From contig NC_135555.1 in the NCBI RefSeq assembly GCF_964340395.1, forward strand, positions 22,917,725 to 22,981,724: a stretch of DNA of 64,000 nt. The letters are read 5' to 3'. The notes beneath the pieces were generated by a model, which made no database searches, was not told the origin of the DNA, and saw only the letters and a list, made by a program, of their open reading frames with translations. This DNA comes from Glandiceps talaboti (taxonomy: Eukaryota; Hemichordata; Enteropneusta; Spengelidae). Shown one piece after another: positions 25,901 to 38,400 of the stretch (its first letter is position 1; each line of letters starts with the position of its first letter). A program made the position numbers and the translations under genes.

Positions 25901-28900
25901 CCTAGTAATATAATCATGAATATGGTGGCATGTGATAGTCTGTAAGGCAGTGAGGTAACTTGTTTAATAAGTTATCCCTTAACCTTGAACCTAGTACTAT
26001 AATCATGAACATGGTGGCATATGTGATAGTCTGTAAGGCAGTAAGGTAACTTGTTTAATAAATCATCCCTTAACCTTGAACCTAGTACTATAATCATGAA
26101 TTAGTGGCATTTGATAGTCTGTAAGGTAGTGAGTGGGGTAACTTGTTGTTTAATAAGTCATCCCTTAACCTTGAACCTAGTACTATAATCATGAACTAGT
26201 GGCATGTGATAGTCTGTAAGGCAGTGAGGTAACTTGTTGTTTAATAAGTCATCCCTTAACATTGAACCTAATACTATAATCATGAACTAGTGGCATGTGA
26301 TAGCCTGCAAAGTGGTGAGGTAACTTGTTTAATAAGTCATCCCTTAACCTTGAACCTAGTATAATCATGAACATGGTGGCATGTGATATTCTGTAAGGCA
26401 GCGAGGTAACTTGTTGTTTAATAAGTCATCCCTTAACCTTGAACCTAGTACAACAATCATGAACTAGTGGCATGTGATAGTCTGGAAGGCAGTGAGGTAA
26501 CTTGTATAATAATAAGTCATCCCTTAACCTTTAACCTAGTAATATAATCATGAACATGGTGGCATGTGATAGTCTGTAAGGCAGTGAGGTAACTTGTTTA
26601 ATAAGTTATCCCTTAACCTTGAACCTAGTACTATAATCTTGAACATGGTGGCATATGTGATAGTCTGTAAGGCAGTAAGGTAACTTGTTTAATAAATCAT
26701 CCCTTAACCTTGAACCTAGTACTATAATCATGAATTAGTGGCATTTGATAGTCTGTAAGGTAGTGAGTGGGGTAACTTGTTGTTTAATAAGTCATCCCTT
26801 AACCTTGAACCTAGTACTATAATCATGAACTAGTGGCATGTGATAGTCTGTAAGGCAGTGAGGTAACTTGTTGTTTAATAAGTCATCCCTTAACATTGAA
26901 CCTAATACTATAAACATGAACTAGTGGCATGTGATAGCCTGCAAAGTGGTGAGGTAACTTGTTTAATAAGTCATCCCTTAACCTTGAACCTAGTACTATA
27001 ATCATGAACATGGTGGCATGTGATAGTCTGTAAGGGTTTGAGGTAACTTGTTCAATAAGTCATCCCTTAACCTTGAACCTAGTACTATAATCATGAACTA
27101 GTGGCATGTGATAGTCTGAAGGCAGTGAGGTAACTTGTTGTTTAATAAATCATACCTTAACATTGAACCTAGTACTATAATCATGAACTAGTGGCATGTG
27201 ATAGTTGTAAGGCAGTGAGGTAACTTGTATAATAATAAGTCGTCCCTTAACCTTGAACCTAGTACTATAATCATGAACATGGTGGCATGAGATAGTCTGT
27301 AAGGCAGTGAGGTAACTTGTTGTTTAATAAATCATCCCTTAACCTTGAACCTAGTACTATAATCATGAACATGGTGGCATGTGATAGTCTGTAAGGCTTT
27401 GCGGTAACTTGTTCAATAAGTCATCCCTTAACCTTGAACCTAGTAGTATAATCATGAACATGGTGGCATGTGATAGTCTGTAAGGCTTTGCGGTAACTTG
27501 TTCAATAAGTCATCCCTTAACCTTGAACCTAGTAGTATAATCATGAACTATTGGCATATGATAGTCTGTAAGGCAGTGAAGTAACACTGTTGGTTAATAA
27601 GTCATCCCTTAACCTTGAACCTAGTACTATAATCATGAACTAGTGGCATGTGATAGTCTGTAAGGCAGTGAGGTAACTTGTATAATAATAAGTCATCCCT
27701 TAACCTTGAACCTAGTAATATAATCATGAACATGGTGGCATGTGATAGTCTGTAAGCCAGTGAGGTAACTTGTTGTTTAATAAGTCATCCCTTAACCTTG
27801 AGCCTAGTACTATAATCATGAACTAGTGGCAACTGTAAGGCAGTGAGGTAACTTGTTCTTTAATAAGTCATCCCTTAACCTTGAACCTAGTACAATAATC
27901 ATGAACTAGTGGCATGTGATAGTCTGGAAGGCAGTGAGGTAACTTGTATAATAATAAGTCATCCCTTAACCTTGAACCTAGTAATATAATCATGAACATG
28001 GTGGCATGTGATAGTCTGTAAGGCAGTGAGGTAACTTGTTTAATAAGTTATCCCTTAACCTTGAACCTAGTACTATAATCATGAACATGGTGGCATATGT
28101 GATAGTCTGTAAGGCAGTAAGGTAACTTGTTTAATAAATCATCCCTTAACCTTGAACCTAGTACTATAATCATGAATTAGTGGCATTTGATAGTCTGTAA
28201 GGTAGTGAGTGGGGTAACTTGTTGTTTAATAAGTCATCCCTTAACCTTGAACCTAGTACTATAATCATGAACTAGTGGCATGTGATAGTCTGTAAGGCAG
28301 TGAGGTAACTTGTTGTTTAATAAGTCATCCCTTAACATTGAACCTAATACTATAATCATGAACTAGTGGCATGTGATAGCCTGCAAAGTGGTGAGGTAAC
28401 TTGTTTAATAAGTCATCCCTTAACCTTGAACCTAGTACTATAATCATGAACATGGTGGCATGTGATAGTCTGTAAGGGTTTGAGGTAACTTGTTCAATAA
28501 GTCATCCGTTAACCTTGAACCTAGTACTATAATCATGAACTAGTGGCATGTGATAGTCTGTAAGGCAGTGAGTTAACACTGTGGTTTAATAAGTCATCCC
28601 TTAACCTTGAACCTAGTACTATAATCATGAACTAATGGCATGTGATAGTCTGTAAGGCAGTGAGGTAACTTGTATAATAATAAGTCATCCCTTAACCTTG
28701 AACCTAGTAATATAATCATGAACATGGTGGCATGTGATAGTCTGTAAGGCAGTGATTTAACTTGTTGTTTAATAAGTCATCCCTTAACATTGAACTAGTA
28801 CTATAATCATGAACTAGTGGCATGTGATAGCCTGTAAAGTGGTGAGGTAACTTGTTTCATAAGTCATCCCTTAACCTTGAACCTAGTATTATAATCATGA

Positions 28901-30521
28901 ACTAGTGGTATGTGATAGTCTGTAAGGCAGTGAGGTAACTTGTTATTTAATAAGTCATCCCTTAACCTTGAACCCTGTACTATAATCATGAACATGGTGG
29001 CATGTGATAGTCTGTAAGGCAGTGAGGTAACTTGTATAATAATAAGTCATCTCTTAACCTTGAGCCAAGTACTATAATCATGAACTAGTGGCATGTGATA
29101 GTCTGTAAGGCAGTGAGGTAACTTGTTGTTTAATAAGTCATCCCTTAACATTGAACTAGTACTATAATCATGAACTAGTGGCATGTGATAGCCTGTAAAG
29201 TGGTGAGGTAACTTGTTTCATAAGTCATCCCTTAACCTTGAACCTAGTATTATAATCATGAACTAGTGGTATGTGATAGTCTGTAAGGCAGTGAGGTAAC
29301 TTGTTATTTAATAAGTCATCCCTTAACCTTGAACCCTGTACTATAATCATGAACATGGTGGCATGTGATAGTCTGTAAGGCAGTGAGGTAATTTGTATAA
29401 TAATAAGTCATCCCTTAACCTTGAACCTAGTACTATAATCATGAACATGGTGGCATGTGATAGTCTGTAAGGCAGTGAGGTAACTTGTTGTTTAATAAAT
29501 CATCCCTTAACCTTGAACCTAGTACTATAATCATGAACATGGTGGCATGTGATAGTCGGTAAGGCAGTGAGGTAACTTGTTGTTTAATAAGTCATCCCTT
29601 AACATTGAACCTAGTACTATAATCATGAACTAGTGGCATGTGATAGCCTGTAAAGTGGTGAGGTAACTTGTTTCATAAGTCATCCCTTAACCTTGAACCT
29701 AGTACTATAATCATGAACATGGTGGCATGTGGTAGTCTGTAAGGCAGTGAGGTAACTTGTTATTTAATAAGTCATCCCTTAACCTTGAACCTAGTACTAT
29801 AATCATGAACTAGTGGCATGTGATAGTCTGTAAGGCAGTGAGGTAACTTGTATAATAATAAGTCATCCCTTAACCTTGAACCTAGTACTATAATCATGAA
29901 CATGGTGGCATGTGATAGTCTGTAAGGCAGTGAGGTAACTTGTTGTTTAATAAATCATCCCTTAACCTTGAACCTAGTACTATAATCATGAACATGGTGG
30001 CATGTGATAGTCTGTAAGGCAGTGATGTAACTTGTTGTTTAATAAATCATCCCTTAACCTTGAACCTAGTACTATAATCATGAACATGGTGGCATGTGAT
30101 AGTCTGTAAGGCAGTGAGGGAACTTGTTGTTTAATAAGTCATCCCTTAACCTTGAACCTAGTACTATAATCATGAACATGGTGGCATGTGATAGTCTGTA
30201 AGGCAGTGAGGTAACTTGTTGTTTAATAAGTCATCCCTTAACCTTGAACCTAGTACTATAATCATGAACTAGTGGCATGTGATAGTCTGTAAGGCAGTGA
30301 GGTAACTTGTTCAATAAGTCATCCCTTAACCTTGAACCTAGTACTATAATCATGAACATGGTGGCATGTGATAGTCTGTAAGGCAGTGAGGTAACTTGTT
30401 GTTTGTTTAATAAGTCATCCCTTAACCTTGAACCTAGTACTATAATTATGAACTAGTGGCATGTGATAGTCTGTAAGGCAGTTAGGTAACTTGTTGTTTA
30501 ATAAGTCATCCCTTAACCTTG
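7917..30521 (+). repeat. Giant 88-92-bp satellite array, unit 1 (about 250 monomers by length)
   Basis: Head-to-tail monomers with core CCTTGAACCTAGTACTATAA, then TCATGAACTAGTGGCATGTG, ATAGTCTGTAAGGCAGTGAG, GTAACTTGTTGTTTAATAAG and TCATCCCTTAA. Two main classes differ at GAACTAGTGG versus GAACATGGTGG (one base longer). A second variable site reads TTGTTGTTTAATAA, TTGTATAATAATAA, TTGTTTAATAA, TTGTTCAATAA or CACTGTTGTTTAATAA. Blocks of monomers recur as higher-order repeats: about 3.26 kb (for example 9832, 13088, 16350) and, further right, about 2.08 kb (AATTAGTGGCATTTG at 26099 and 28174). The many minus-strand ORFs of 60-95 codons here are periodic by-products of the monomer length. No other gene interrupts the array. 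Confidence 0.97.
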
Positions 30522-30663
30522 GGGTGTTTATTTGGAATAACACCAATAAAAGTTTGATGGAAGTAAAGTGTAGAATCACAGTATTGACTCGTAGTACTAA
30601 AATAATAAGACAACGAAGCAGAGATTAATAGCAATATATTAACAAACAAACTGATATTTTCAG
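30522..30663 (+). repeat. Closing module M, copy 1 (ends in acceptor-like TTTTCAG)
   Basis: Begins GGGTGTTTATTTGGAATAAC as a near-palindrome (GGTGTTTATT...AATAACACC) and ends CTGATATTTTCAG. The same module follows the second satellite at 39301-39427 and recurs, degenerate, at 39758-39898. It marks the right border of each satellite block. The 3' end resembles an intron end with a pyrimidine-rich tract, but only transcript data could show splicing. Confidence 0.8.
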
Positions 30664-31042
30664 ACGCCGAGTTACCTCTCTGATGTCTGCCTGTAAGTTG
30701 TTGAAGTTGGATGGAAGATGCAACTTGAGAAGATGGAGGATGTATGCCCAAAGTTGTGCCTACTTGGTTGGTTGGGAAATGGAAGTATTGGGTTATACTT
30801 CCATGTGGTTGGGATGACTGACATACTATTTTGTTCTCTTGTACGTGTTGGGTTAGGTTGGTGGTGGTGGGGGGGGGAAGGCAATGGAAAACAGTTTGGC
30901 GAGTTCCATTGTCAAGCAGTAGCAAAAAAGTATAGCATCACTCGATGCTATACTTTAGAGCTGACAAAATTGGAAAACGTGAACAAACTTAATGGAAGCG
31001 TTCTATTTTGCCAATGCCAGTTCAAAAAGAACTAATTGCCGG
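30664..31042 (+). repeat. Macrosatellite unit 2, block A' (G-rich)
   Basis: Second copy of 6737-7112. It starts immediately after TTTTCAG, and ACGCCGAGTTACCTCTCTGA leads to CCT|GTAAGTTG about 29 nt later, so a micro-exon is possible here. The G-rich tract is retained at about 30845-30878, slightly shortened. Confidence 0.85.
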
Positions 31043-31366
31043 CACTTTCCTATCTTGCACTTCACTAATTTAGGCACCAATAAATCTAATTAACTCACTA
31101 AATTTCTCCTCAGTAAAGCAAGTCAAATTGTCTTTTTGAAATGGTATTGGTATCATACATATCAGTCTTTCATTATACATGTTCACGATGAATCAGGATG
31201 ATAGAAAAGGGGAATTCAGCAAAAAAATAAACAATAAAAACCAACCAGGTGGACACAATTATAATGGAGCTACAAGAAGATGGACAAGAAGACCAGAGGC
31301 GGACAAGGCAGACTCAAGGCAGACGTAAGTTAATAATTGTCTTATATAAAGTGATTTTACCTGATA
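31043..31366 (+). repeat. Unit-2-specific segment with a short exon-like motif
   Basis: Absent from unit 1, where GCCGG is joined almost directly to the sequence matching 31367 onward. At about 31265-31324 it has GATGGACAAGAAGACCAGAG, then GGCGGACAAGG and ACTCAAGGCAGAC, followed by the donor-like GTAAGTTAATAATTGTC. The last part parallels the end of the minisatellite exon (CTCAAGGCAGAA|GTAAGTCAATGATTGTC). It looks like a short, non-expanded relative of that exon. Confidence 0.65.
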
Positions 31367-31512
31367 TTAATTAGTATTACACACTGGAACATTAGAAGTT
31401 AGAAACATTTGCTTATCAAGACTGCAGCGTGTAGCAAAATTAGAATACATTACAATATCAGTGAATGCTATATATTAATTACTAAACTGTTTTGTTTCAT
31501 TCACTTTCATAG

Positions 31513-32064
31513 ATGGATACGAAGACCCAAGATGGATACGAAGACCCAAGATGGAGGCGAAGACCCAAGATGGATACGAAGACCCAAGATGGATACGAAG
31601 ACCCAAGATGGAGGCGAAGACCCAAGATGGATACGAAGACCCAAGATGGATACGAGACCCAAGATGGAGGCGAAGACCCAAGATCGATACGAACACCCAA
31701 GATGGATACGAAGACCCAAGATGGAGGCGAAGACCCAAGATGGATACGAAGACCCAAGATGGATACGAAGACCCAAGATGGAGGCGAAGACCCAAGATGG
31801 ATACGAAGACCCAAGATGGATACGAGACCCAAGATGGAGGCGAAGACCCAAGATCGATACGAACACCCAAGATGGATACGAAGACCCAAGATGGAGGCGA
31901 AGACCCAAGATGGATACGAAGACCCAAGATGGATAACAAGACCCTAGACCCAAGATGGATACGAAGGCCCAAGATGGATACAAATGCCCAAGATGGATAC
32001 GAAGACCCAAGATGGATAACAAGACCCAAAATGGATGGATGTGATTACCAATCTCAAGGCAGAA
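31513..32064 (+). repeat. Exon-like 19-bp minisatellite, unit 2 (block B')
   Basis: Same structure as 7270-7580 but expanded to 552 nt: acceptor-like CACTTTCATAG, array of GAAGACCCAAGATGGATAC units, then donor-like CAGAA|GTAAGTC at 32065. A longer-order pattern is visible (a block ending in TACGAGACCCAAGATGGAGG occurs twice, about 170 bp apart). All six frames are open over several hundred bases, giving overlapping ORFs of 130-213 codons. That follows from the 19-bp unit and is not by itself evidence of protein. The expansion relative to unit 1 shows the array is length-unstable. Confidence 0.75.
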
Positions 32065-32400
32065 GTAAGTCAATGATTGTCTTATATATGTTTATATATA
32101 TTTATTGGTGTCGTAGATCACTCTCACTGTGCCATATAGGACGAAATCTACAGTTTCTACCAAAAAGTAAATCAAAGTTGGTAACTAGGTAATGGGAGTC
32201 ACAAAAATAGCATAATGAAAATGTAAAATCAATATTAGACACAAGACAAATACATTAATTAAATACAAAATGACACATTAATGGATAAAGTCTACATGTT
32301 TTAGAGAATAATGAAATGAACATGGCAAACTGTTCCAAAAATTAATTTATTGCAAGTCTTATTATGGACGTATTTACCTTAGGTATAATCCGATTTGCCT
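32065..32400 (+). repeat. Macrosatellite block C', unit 2
   Basis: Near-identical copy of 7581-7916, from GTAAGTC to the first satellite monomer. A handful of substitutions are visible. Confidence 0.8.
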
Positions 32401-35400
32401 AAACCTTGAACCTAGTACTATAATCATGAACTAGTGGCATGTGATAGTCTGTAAGGCAGTGATGTAACTTGTTTAATAAGTCATCCCTTAACCTTGAACC
32501 TAGTACTATAATCATGAACTAGCGGCATGTGATAGTCTGTAAGGCAGTGTGGTAACTTGTTGTTTAATAAGTCATCCCTTAACGTTGAAACTAGTACTAT
32601 AATCATGAACATGGTGGCATGTGATAGTCTGTAAGGCAGTGAGGTAACTTGTTGTTTAATAAGTCATCCCTTAACCTTGAACCTAGTACTATAATTATGA
32701 ACCAGTGGCATGTGATAGTCTCTAAGGCAGTGAGGTAACTTGTTGTTTAATAAGTCATCCCTTAACCTTGAACCTAGTACTATAATCATGAACATGGTGG
32801 CATGAGATAGTCTGTAAAGTGGTGAGGTAACTTGTTTCATAAGTCATCCCTTAACCTTGAACCTAGTACTATAATCATCAACTAGTGGCATGTGATAGGC
32901 TGTAAGGCAGTGAGGTAACTTGTTGTTTAATAAGTCATCCCTTAACCTTGACCCTAGTACTATAATCATGAACTAGTGGCATGTGGTAGTCTGTAAGGCA
33001 GTGAGGTAACTTGTTGTTTAATAAGTCATCCCTTAACCTTGAACCTAGTACTATAATCATGAACCAGTGGCATGTGATAGTCTCTAAGGCAGTGAGGTAA
33101 CTTGTTGTTTAATAAGTCATCCCTTAACATTGAACCTAGTACTATAATCATGAACTAGTGGCATGTGATAGCCTGTAAAGTGGTGAGGTAACTTGTTTAA
33201 TAAGTCATCCCTTAACCTTGAACCTAGTACTATAATCATGAACTAGTGGCATGTGATAGGCTGTAAGGCAGTGAGGTAACTTGTTGTTTAATAAGTCATC
33301 CTTTAACCTTGACCCTAGTACTATAATCATGAACTAGTGGCATGTGGTAGTCTGTAAGGCAGTGAGGTAACTTGTTTAATAAATCATCCCTTAACCTTGA
33401 ACCTAGTACTACAATCATGAACATGGTGGCATGTGATAGTCTGTAAGGCAGTGAGGCAACTTGTTTAATAAATCATCCCTTAACCTTGAACCTAGTACTA
33501 TAATCATGAACTAGTGGCATGTGGTAGTCTGTAAGGCAGTGAGGTAACTTGTTGTTTAATAAGTCATCCCTTAACATTGAACCTAGTACTATAATCATGA
33601 ACTAGTGGCATGTGATAGCCTGTAAAGTGGTGAGGTATCTTGTTTCATAAGTCATCCCTTAACCTTGAACCTAGTACTATAATCATGAACTAGTGGCATG
33701 TGGTAGTCTGTAAGGCAGTGAGGTAACTTGTTATTTAATAAGTCATCCCTTACCCTTGAACCTAGTACTATAATCATGAACATGGTGGCATGTGATAGTC
33801 TGTAAGGCAGTGAGGTAACTTGTATATTAATAAGTCATCCCTTAACCTTGAACCTAGTACTATAATCATGAACATGGTGGCATGTGATAGTCTGTAAGGC
33901 AGTGAGGTAACTTGTATAATAATAAGTCATCCCTTAACCTTGAACCTAGTACTATAATCATGAACATGGTGGCATGTGATAGTCTGTAAGGCAGTGAGGT
34001 AACTTGTTGTTTAATAAATCATCCCTTAACCTTGAACCTAGTACTATAATCATGAACATGGTGGCATGTGATAGTCTGTAAGACAGTGAGGTAACTTGTT
34101 GTTTAATAAGTCATCCCTTAACCTTGAACCTAGTACTATAATCATGAACATGGTGGCATGTGGTAGTCTGTAAGGCAGTGAGGTAACTTGTTGTTTAATA
34201 AGTCATCCCTTAACCTTGAACCTAGTACTATAATCATGAACCAGTGGCATGTGATAGTCTGTAAGGCAGTGAGGTAACTTGTTGTTTAATAAGTCATCCC
34301 TTAACATTGAACCTAGTACTATAATCATGAACTAGTGGCATGTGAAAGCCTGTAAAGTGGTGAGGTAACTTGTTTAATAAGTCATCCCTTACCCTTGAAC
34401 CTAGTACTATAATCATGAACTAGTGGCATGTGATAGGCTGTAAGGCAGTGAGGTAACTTGTTGTTTAATAAGTCATCCTTTAACCTTGACCCTAGTACTA
34501 TAATCATGAACTAGTGGCATGTGGTAGTCTGTAAGGCAGTGAGGTAACTTGTTTAATAAATCATCCCTTAACCTTGAACCTAGTACTATAATCATGAACA
34601 TGGTGGCATGTGATAGTCTGTAAGGCAGTGAGGCAACTTGTTTAATAAATCATCCCTTAACCTTGAACCTAGTACTATAATCATGAACTAGTGGCATGTG
34701 GTAGTCTGTAAGGCAGTGAGGTAACTTTTTGTTTAATAAATCATCCCTTAACATTGAACCTAGTACTATAATCATGAACTAGTGGCATGTGATAGCCTGT
34801 AAAGTGGTGAGGTAACTTGTTTCATAAGTCATCCCTTAACCTTGAACCTAGTACTATAATCATGAACTAGTGGCATGTGGTAGTCTGTAAGGCAGTGAGG
34901 TAACTTGTTATTTAATAAGTCATCCCTTACCCTTGAACCTAGTACTATAATCATGAACATGGTGGCATGTGATAGTCTGTAAGGCAGTGAGGTAACTTGT
35001 ATATTAATAAGTCATCCCTTAACCTTGAACCTAGTACTATAATCATGAACATGGTGGCATGTGATAGTCTGTAAGGCAGTGAGGTAACTTGTATAATAAT
35101 AAGTCATCCCTTAACCTTGAACCTAGTACTATAATCATGAACATGCTGGCATTTGATAGTCTGTAAGGCAGTGAGGTAACTTGTTGTTTAATAAATCATC
35201 CCTTAACCTTGAACCTAGTACTATATAATCATGAACATGGTGGCATGTGATAGTCTGTAAGACAGTGAGGTAACTTGTTGTTTAATAAGTCATCCCTTAA
35301 TCTTGAACCTAGTATTATAATCATGAACATGGTGGCATGTGATAGTCTGTAAGGCAGTGAGGTAACTTGTTGTTTAATAAGTCATCCCTTAACCTTGAAC

Positions 35401-38400
35401 CTAGTACTATAATCATGAACTAGTGGCATGTGATAGTCTGTAAGGCAGTGAGGTAACTTGTTTAATAAGTCATCCCCTAACCTTGAACCTAGTACTATAA
35501 TCATGAACATGGTGGCATTTGATAGTCTGTAACGCAGTGAGGTAACTTGTTTAATAAGTCATCCCTTAACCTTGAACCTAGTACTATAATCATGAACATG
35601 GTGGCATGTGATAGTCTGTAACGCAGTGAGGTAACTTGTTGTTTAATAAGTCATCCCTTAACCTTGAACCTAGTACTATAATCATGAACTAGTGGCATGT
35701 GATAGTCTGTAAGGTAGTGAGGTAACACTGTTGTTTAATAAGTCAATCCTTAACCTTGAACGTCGTACTATAATCATGAACATGGTGGCATGTGATATTC
35801 TGTAAGGCATTTAGGTAACTTGTTGTTTAATAAGTCATCCCTTAACCTTGAACCTAGTACTATAATCATGAACATGGTGGCATGTGATAGTCTGTAACGC
35901 AGTGAGGTAACTTGTTGTTTAATAAGTCATCCCTTAACCTTGAACCTAGTACTATAATCATGAACTAGTGGCACGTGATAGTCTGTAAGGTAGTGAGGTA
36001 ACACTGTTGTTTAATAAGTCAACCCTTAACCTTGAACGTCGTACTATAATCATGAACATGGTGGCATGTGATAGTCTGTAAGGCAGTGAGGTAACTTGTT
36101 TAATAAGTCATCCCTTAACCTTGAACGTCGTACTATAATCATGAACATGGTGCCATGTGATAGTCTGTAAGGCAGTGAGGTAACTTGTTTAATAAATCAT
36201 CCCTTAACCTTGAACCTAGTACTATAATCATGAACATGGTAGCATGTGATAGTCTGTAAGGCAGTAAGGCAACTTGTTTAATAAATCATCCCTTAACCTT
36301 GAACCTAGTACTATAATCATGAACTAGTGGCATGTGGTAGTCTGTAAGGCAGTGAGGTAACTTTTTGTTTAATAAGTCATCCCTTAACATTGAACCTAGT
36401 ACTATAATCATGAACTAGTGGCATGTGATAGCCTGTAAAGTGGTGAGGTAACTTGTTTCATAAGTCATCCCTTAACCTTGAACCTAGTACTATAATCATT
36501 AACTAGTGGCATGTGGTAGTCTGTAAGGCAGTGAGGTAACTTGTTATTTAATAAGTCATCCCTTACCCTTGAACCTAGTACTATAATCATGAACATGGTG
36601 GCATGTGATAGTCTGTAAGGCAGTGAGGTAACTTGTATAATAATAAGTCATCCCTTAACCTTGAACCTAGTACTATAATCATGAACATGGTGGCATGTGA
36701 TAGTCTGTAAGACAGTGAGGTAACTTGTTGTTTAATAAGTCATCCCTTAATCTTGAACCTAGTACTATAATCATGAACATGGTGGCATGTGATAGTCTGT
36801 AAGGCAGTGAGGTAACTTGTTGTTTAATAAGTCATCCCTTAACCTTGAACCTAGTACTATAATCATGAACTAGTGGCATGTGATAGTCTGTAAGGCAGTG
36901 AGGTAACTTGTTTAATAAGTCATCCCCTAACCTTGAACCTAGTACTATAATCATGAACATGGTGGCATTTGATAGTCTGTAACGCAGTGAGGTAACTTGT
37001 TTAATAAGTCATCCCTTAACCTTGAACCTAGTACTATAATCATGAACATGGTGGCATGTGATAGTCTGTAACGCAGTGAGGTAACTTGTTGTTTAATAAG
37101 TCATCCCTTAACCTTGAACCTAGTACTATAATCATGAACTAGTGGCATGTGATAGTCTGTAAGGTAGTGAGGTAACACTGTTGTTTAATAAGTCAACCCT
37201 TAACCTTGAACGTCGTACTATAATCATGAACATGGTGGCATGTGATATTCTGTAAGGCAGTGAGGTAACTTGTTGTTTAATAAGTCATCCCTTAACCTTG
37301 AACCTAGTACTATAATCATGAACATGGTGGCATGTGATAGTCTGTAACGCAGTGAGGTAACTTGTTGTTTAATAAGTCATCCCTTAACCTTGAACCTAGT
37401 ACTATAATCATGAACTAGTGGCATGTGATAGTCTGTAAGGTAGTGAGGTAACACTGTTGTTTAATAAGTCAACCCTTAACCTTGAACGTCGTACTATAAT
37501 CATGAACATGGTGGCATGTGATAGTCTGTAAGGCAGTGAGGTAACTTGTTTAATAAGTCATCCCTTAACCTTGAACGTCGTACTATAATCATGAACATGG
37601 TGCCATGTGATAGTCTGTAAGGCAGTGAGGTAACTTGTTTAATAAATCATCCCTTAACCTTGAACCTAGTACTATAATCATGAACATGGTAGCATGTGAT
37701 AGTCTGTAAGGCAGTAAGGCAACTTGTTTAATAAATCATCCCTTAACCTTGAACCTAGTACTATAATCATGAACTAGTGGCATGTGGTAGTCTGTAAGGC
37801 AGTGAGGTAACTTTTTGTTTAATAAGTCATCCCTTAACATTGAACGTAGTACTATAATCATGAACTAGTGGCATGTGATAGCCTGTAAAGTGGTGAGGTA
37901 ACTTGTTTCATAAGTCATCCCTTAACCTTGAACCTAGTACTATAATCATGAACTAGTGGCATGTGGTAGTCTGTAAGGCAGTGAGGTAACTTGTTATTTA
38001 ATAAGTCATCCCTTACCCTTGAACCTAGTACTATAATCATGAACATGGTGGCATGTGATAGTCTGTAAGGCAGTGAGGTAACTTGTATATTAATAAGTCA
38101 TCCCTTAACCTTGAACCTAGTACTATAATCATGAACATGGTGGCATGTGATAGTCTGTAAGGCAGTGAGGTAACTTGTATAATAATAAGTCATCCCTTAA
38201 CCTTGAACCTAGTACTATAATCATGAACATGGTGGCATTTGATAGTCTGTAAGGCAGTGAGGTAACTTGTTGTTTAATAAATCATCCCTTAACCTTGAAC
38301 CTAGTACTATATAATCATGAACATGGTGGCATGTGATAGTCTGTAAGACAGTGAGGTAACTTGTTGTTTAATAAGTCATCCCTTAATCTTGAACCTAGTA

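Noticed and set aside
31409-32192. Overlapping ORFs of 130-213 codons on both strands
   Set aside because: All are by-products of the 19-bp minisatellite, which is stop-free in all frames. One continues into the intron-like flank with no change in character. Kept as a finding, not as CDS.
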